A stretch of 64,000 bases of DNA from Solibacillus sp. FSL K6-1523 (GTDB lineage: Bacteria; Bacillota; Bacilli; Bacillales_A; Planococcaceae), in assembly GCF_038005225.1 (NCBI RefSeq), contig NZ_JBBOSU010000001.1, forward strand, positions 1,166,001 through 1,230,000, given 5' to 3'. Below the pieces are notes generated by a model. The model had not been told where the DNA came from. It saw only the letters and a program-made list of their open reading frames with translations, and ran no database searches. The position numbers and the translations under genes were made by a program. Numbering within the stretch: the stretch's first letter is position 1; each line of letters starts with the position of its first letter. This document shows positions 63,928 through 64,000 of this stretch, in pieces.

Positions 63928-64000
63928 GATTTTTTCTCTCCTGCCTGTGTTTGAATTGATTTTCGTGCGCGATATAATTTTTGCTTCACACTATCACTTT
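63900..64000 (-). CDS. ECF sigma factor, C-terminal end (partial)
   Basis: A minus-strand frame entering from beyond the window reads SDSVKQKLYRARKSIQTQAG and stops at TAA 63902-63900. SVKQKLYRARKS is the end of the region 4.2 helix-turn-helix typical of ECF sigma factors. It overlaps the anti-sigma gene by 28 bases, the usual sigma/anti-sigma arrangement. Most of the gene lies outside the window. Confidence 0.8.
   Translation of the reverse strand, partial: SDSVKQKLYRARKSIQTQAGEKKSWIKRFKKH

Overview
The window is chromosomal DNA of a low-GC, endospore-forming Firmicute. The gene order prmA-rsmE-mtaB ... rpsU ... nfeD-floA-yqfB-yqfC-yqfD-phoH-pgpH-ybeY-dgkA-cdd-era ... recO ... ccpN-ppsR-dnaG-rpoD ... 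cccA-trmK-yqfO is the conserved Bacillales core downstream of dnaK/dnaJ. The single-chain glycyl-tRNA synthetase, the SLH-anchored surface metallopeptidases and the intergenic repeat style suggest a Planococcaceae/Caryophanaceae member such as Solibacillus or Lysinibacillus. That placement is inference.

Layout. 1-17742 is mostly core: ribosome and tRNA modification (prmA, rsmE, mtaB), deoC, rpsU, nfeD/floA membrane organisation, sporulation yqfC/yqfD, phoH, the c-di-AMP phosphodiesterase pgpH, ybeY, dgkA, cdd, era, an inserted CapA-like phosphatase, and recO. 17743-20760 holds an MBL-fold hydrolase, an EcsC-family protein and two unknown proteins. 20770-22560 is glyQS behind a glycine T-box. 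22615-32344 returns to core: ccpN/ppsR gluconeogenesis control, dnaG/rpoD, an acyl-CoA dehydrogenase, cytochrome c550, trmK and yqfO.

The core breaks at 32345. A tRNA-like 3' fragment and a transposase remnant sit there, followed by about 26 kb of accessory genes before ispH (58582-59550). The accessory block carries a two-component system with a BcrA-type ABC exporter and a DUF4097 protein. It also carries two near-duplicate SLH-M13 metallopeptidases flanking a Fur-type siderophore uptake locus, a PadR/DUF2812 pair, and an MFS transporter with a LysR regulator. A CoA-transferase and a complete C4-dicarboxylate module (dctP, dctB, dctS, dctR) with a cre site at dctP complete the block. The right end holds unknown membrane proteins, DUF1835 and DUF1450 proteins, and an ECF sigma/anti-sigma pair running off the window.

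Most notable are two families of dispersed intergenic repeats. The first is a modular element found at least six times, plus a degenerate copy at glyQS. It is nearly always on the coding strand and ends 15-40 nt before a start codon. It is built from a 5' TTCAGC/GCTGAA hairpin, optional double-triloop hairpin modules, a conserved box (GGCGGATGTCA), a stem (CAGATTTT/AAAATCTG) with an exchangeable insert, and a terminal CAATTACGCC/GGCGTAATTG hairpin. Paired substitutions between copies preserve the stems, which points to a structured RNA leader. The second family is an eight-unit, 21-bp-period GGCTAG repeat present in two inverted copies (about 4790 and 62740), each beside a transcription terminator.
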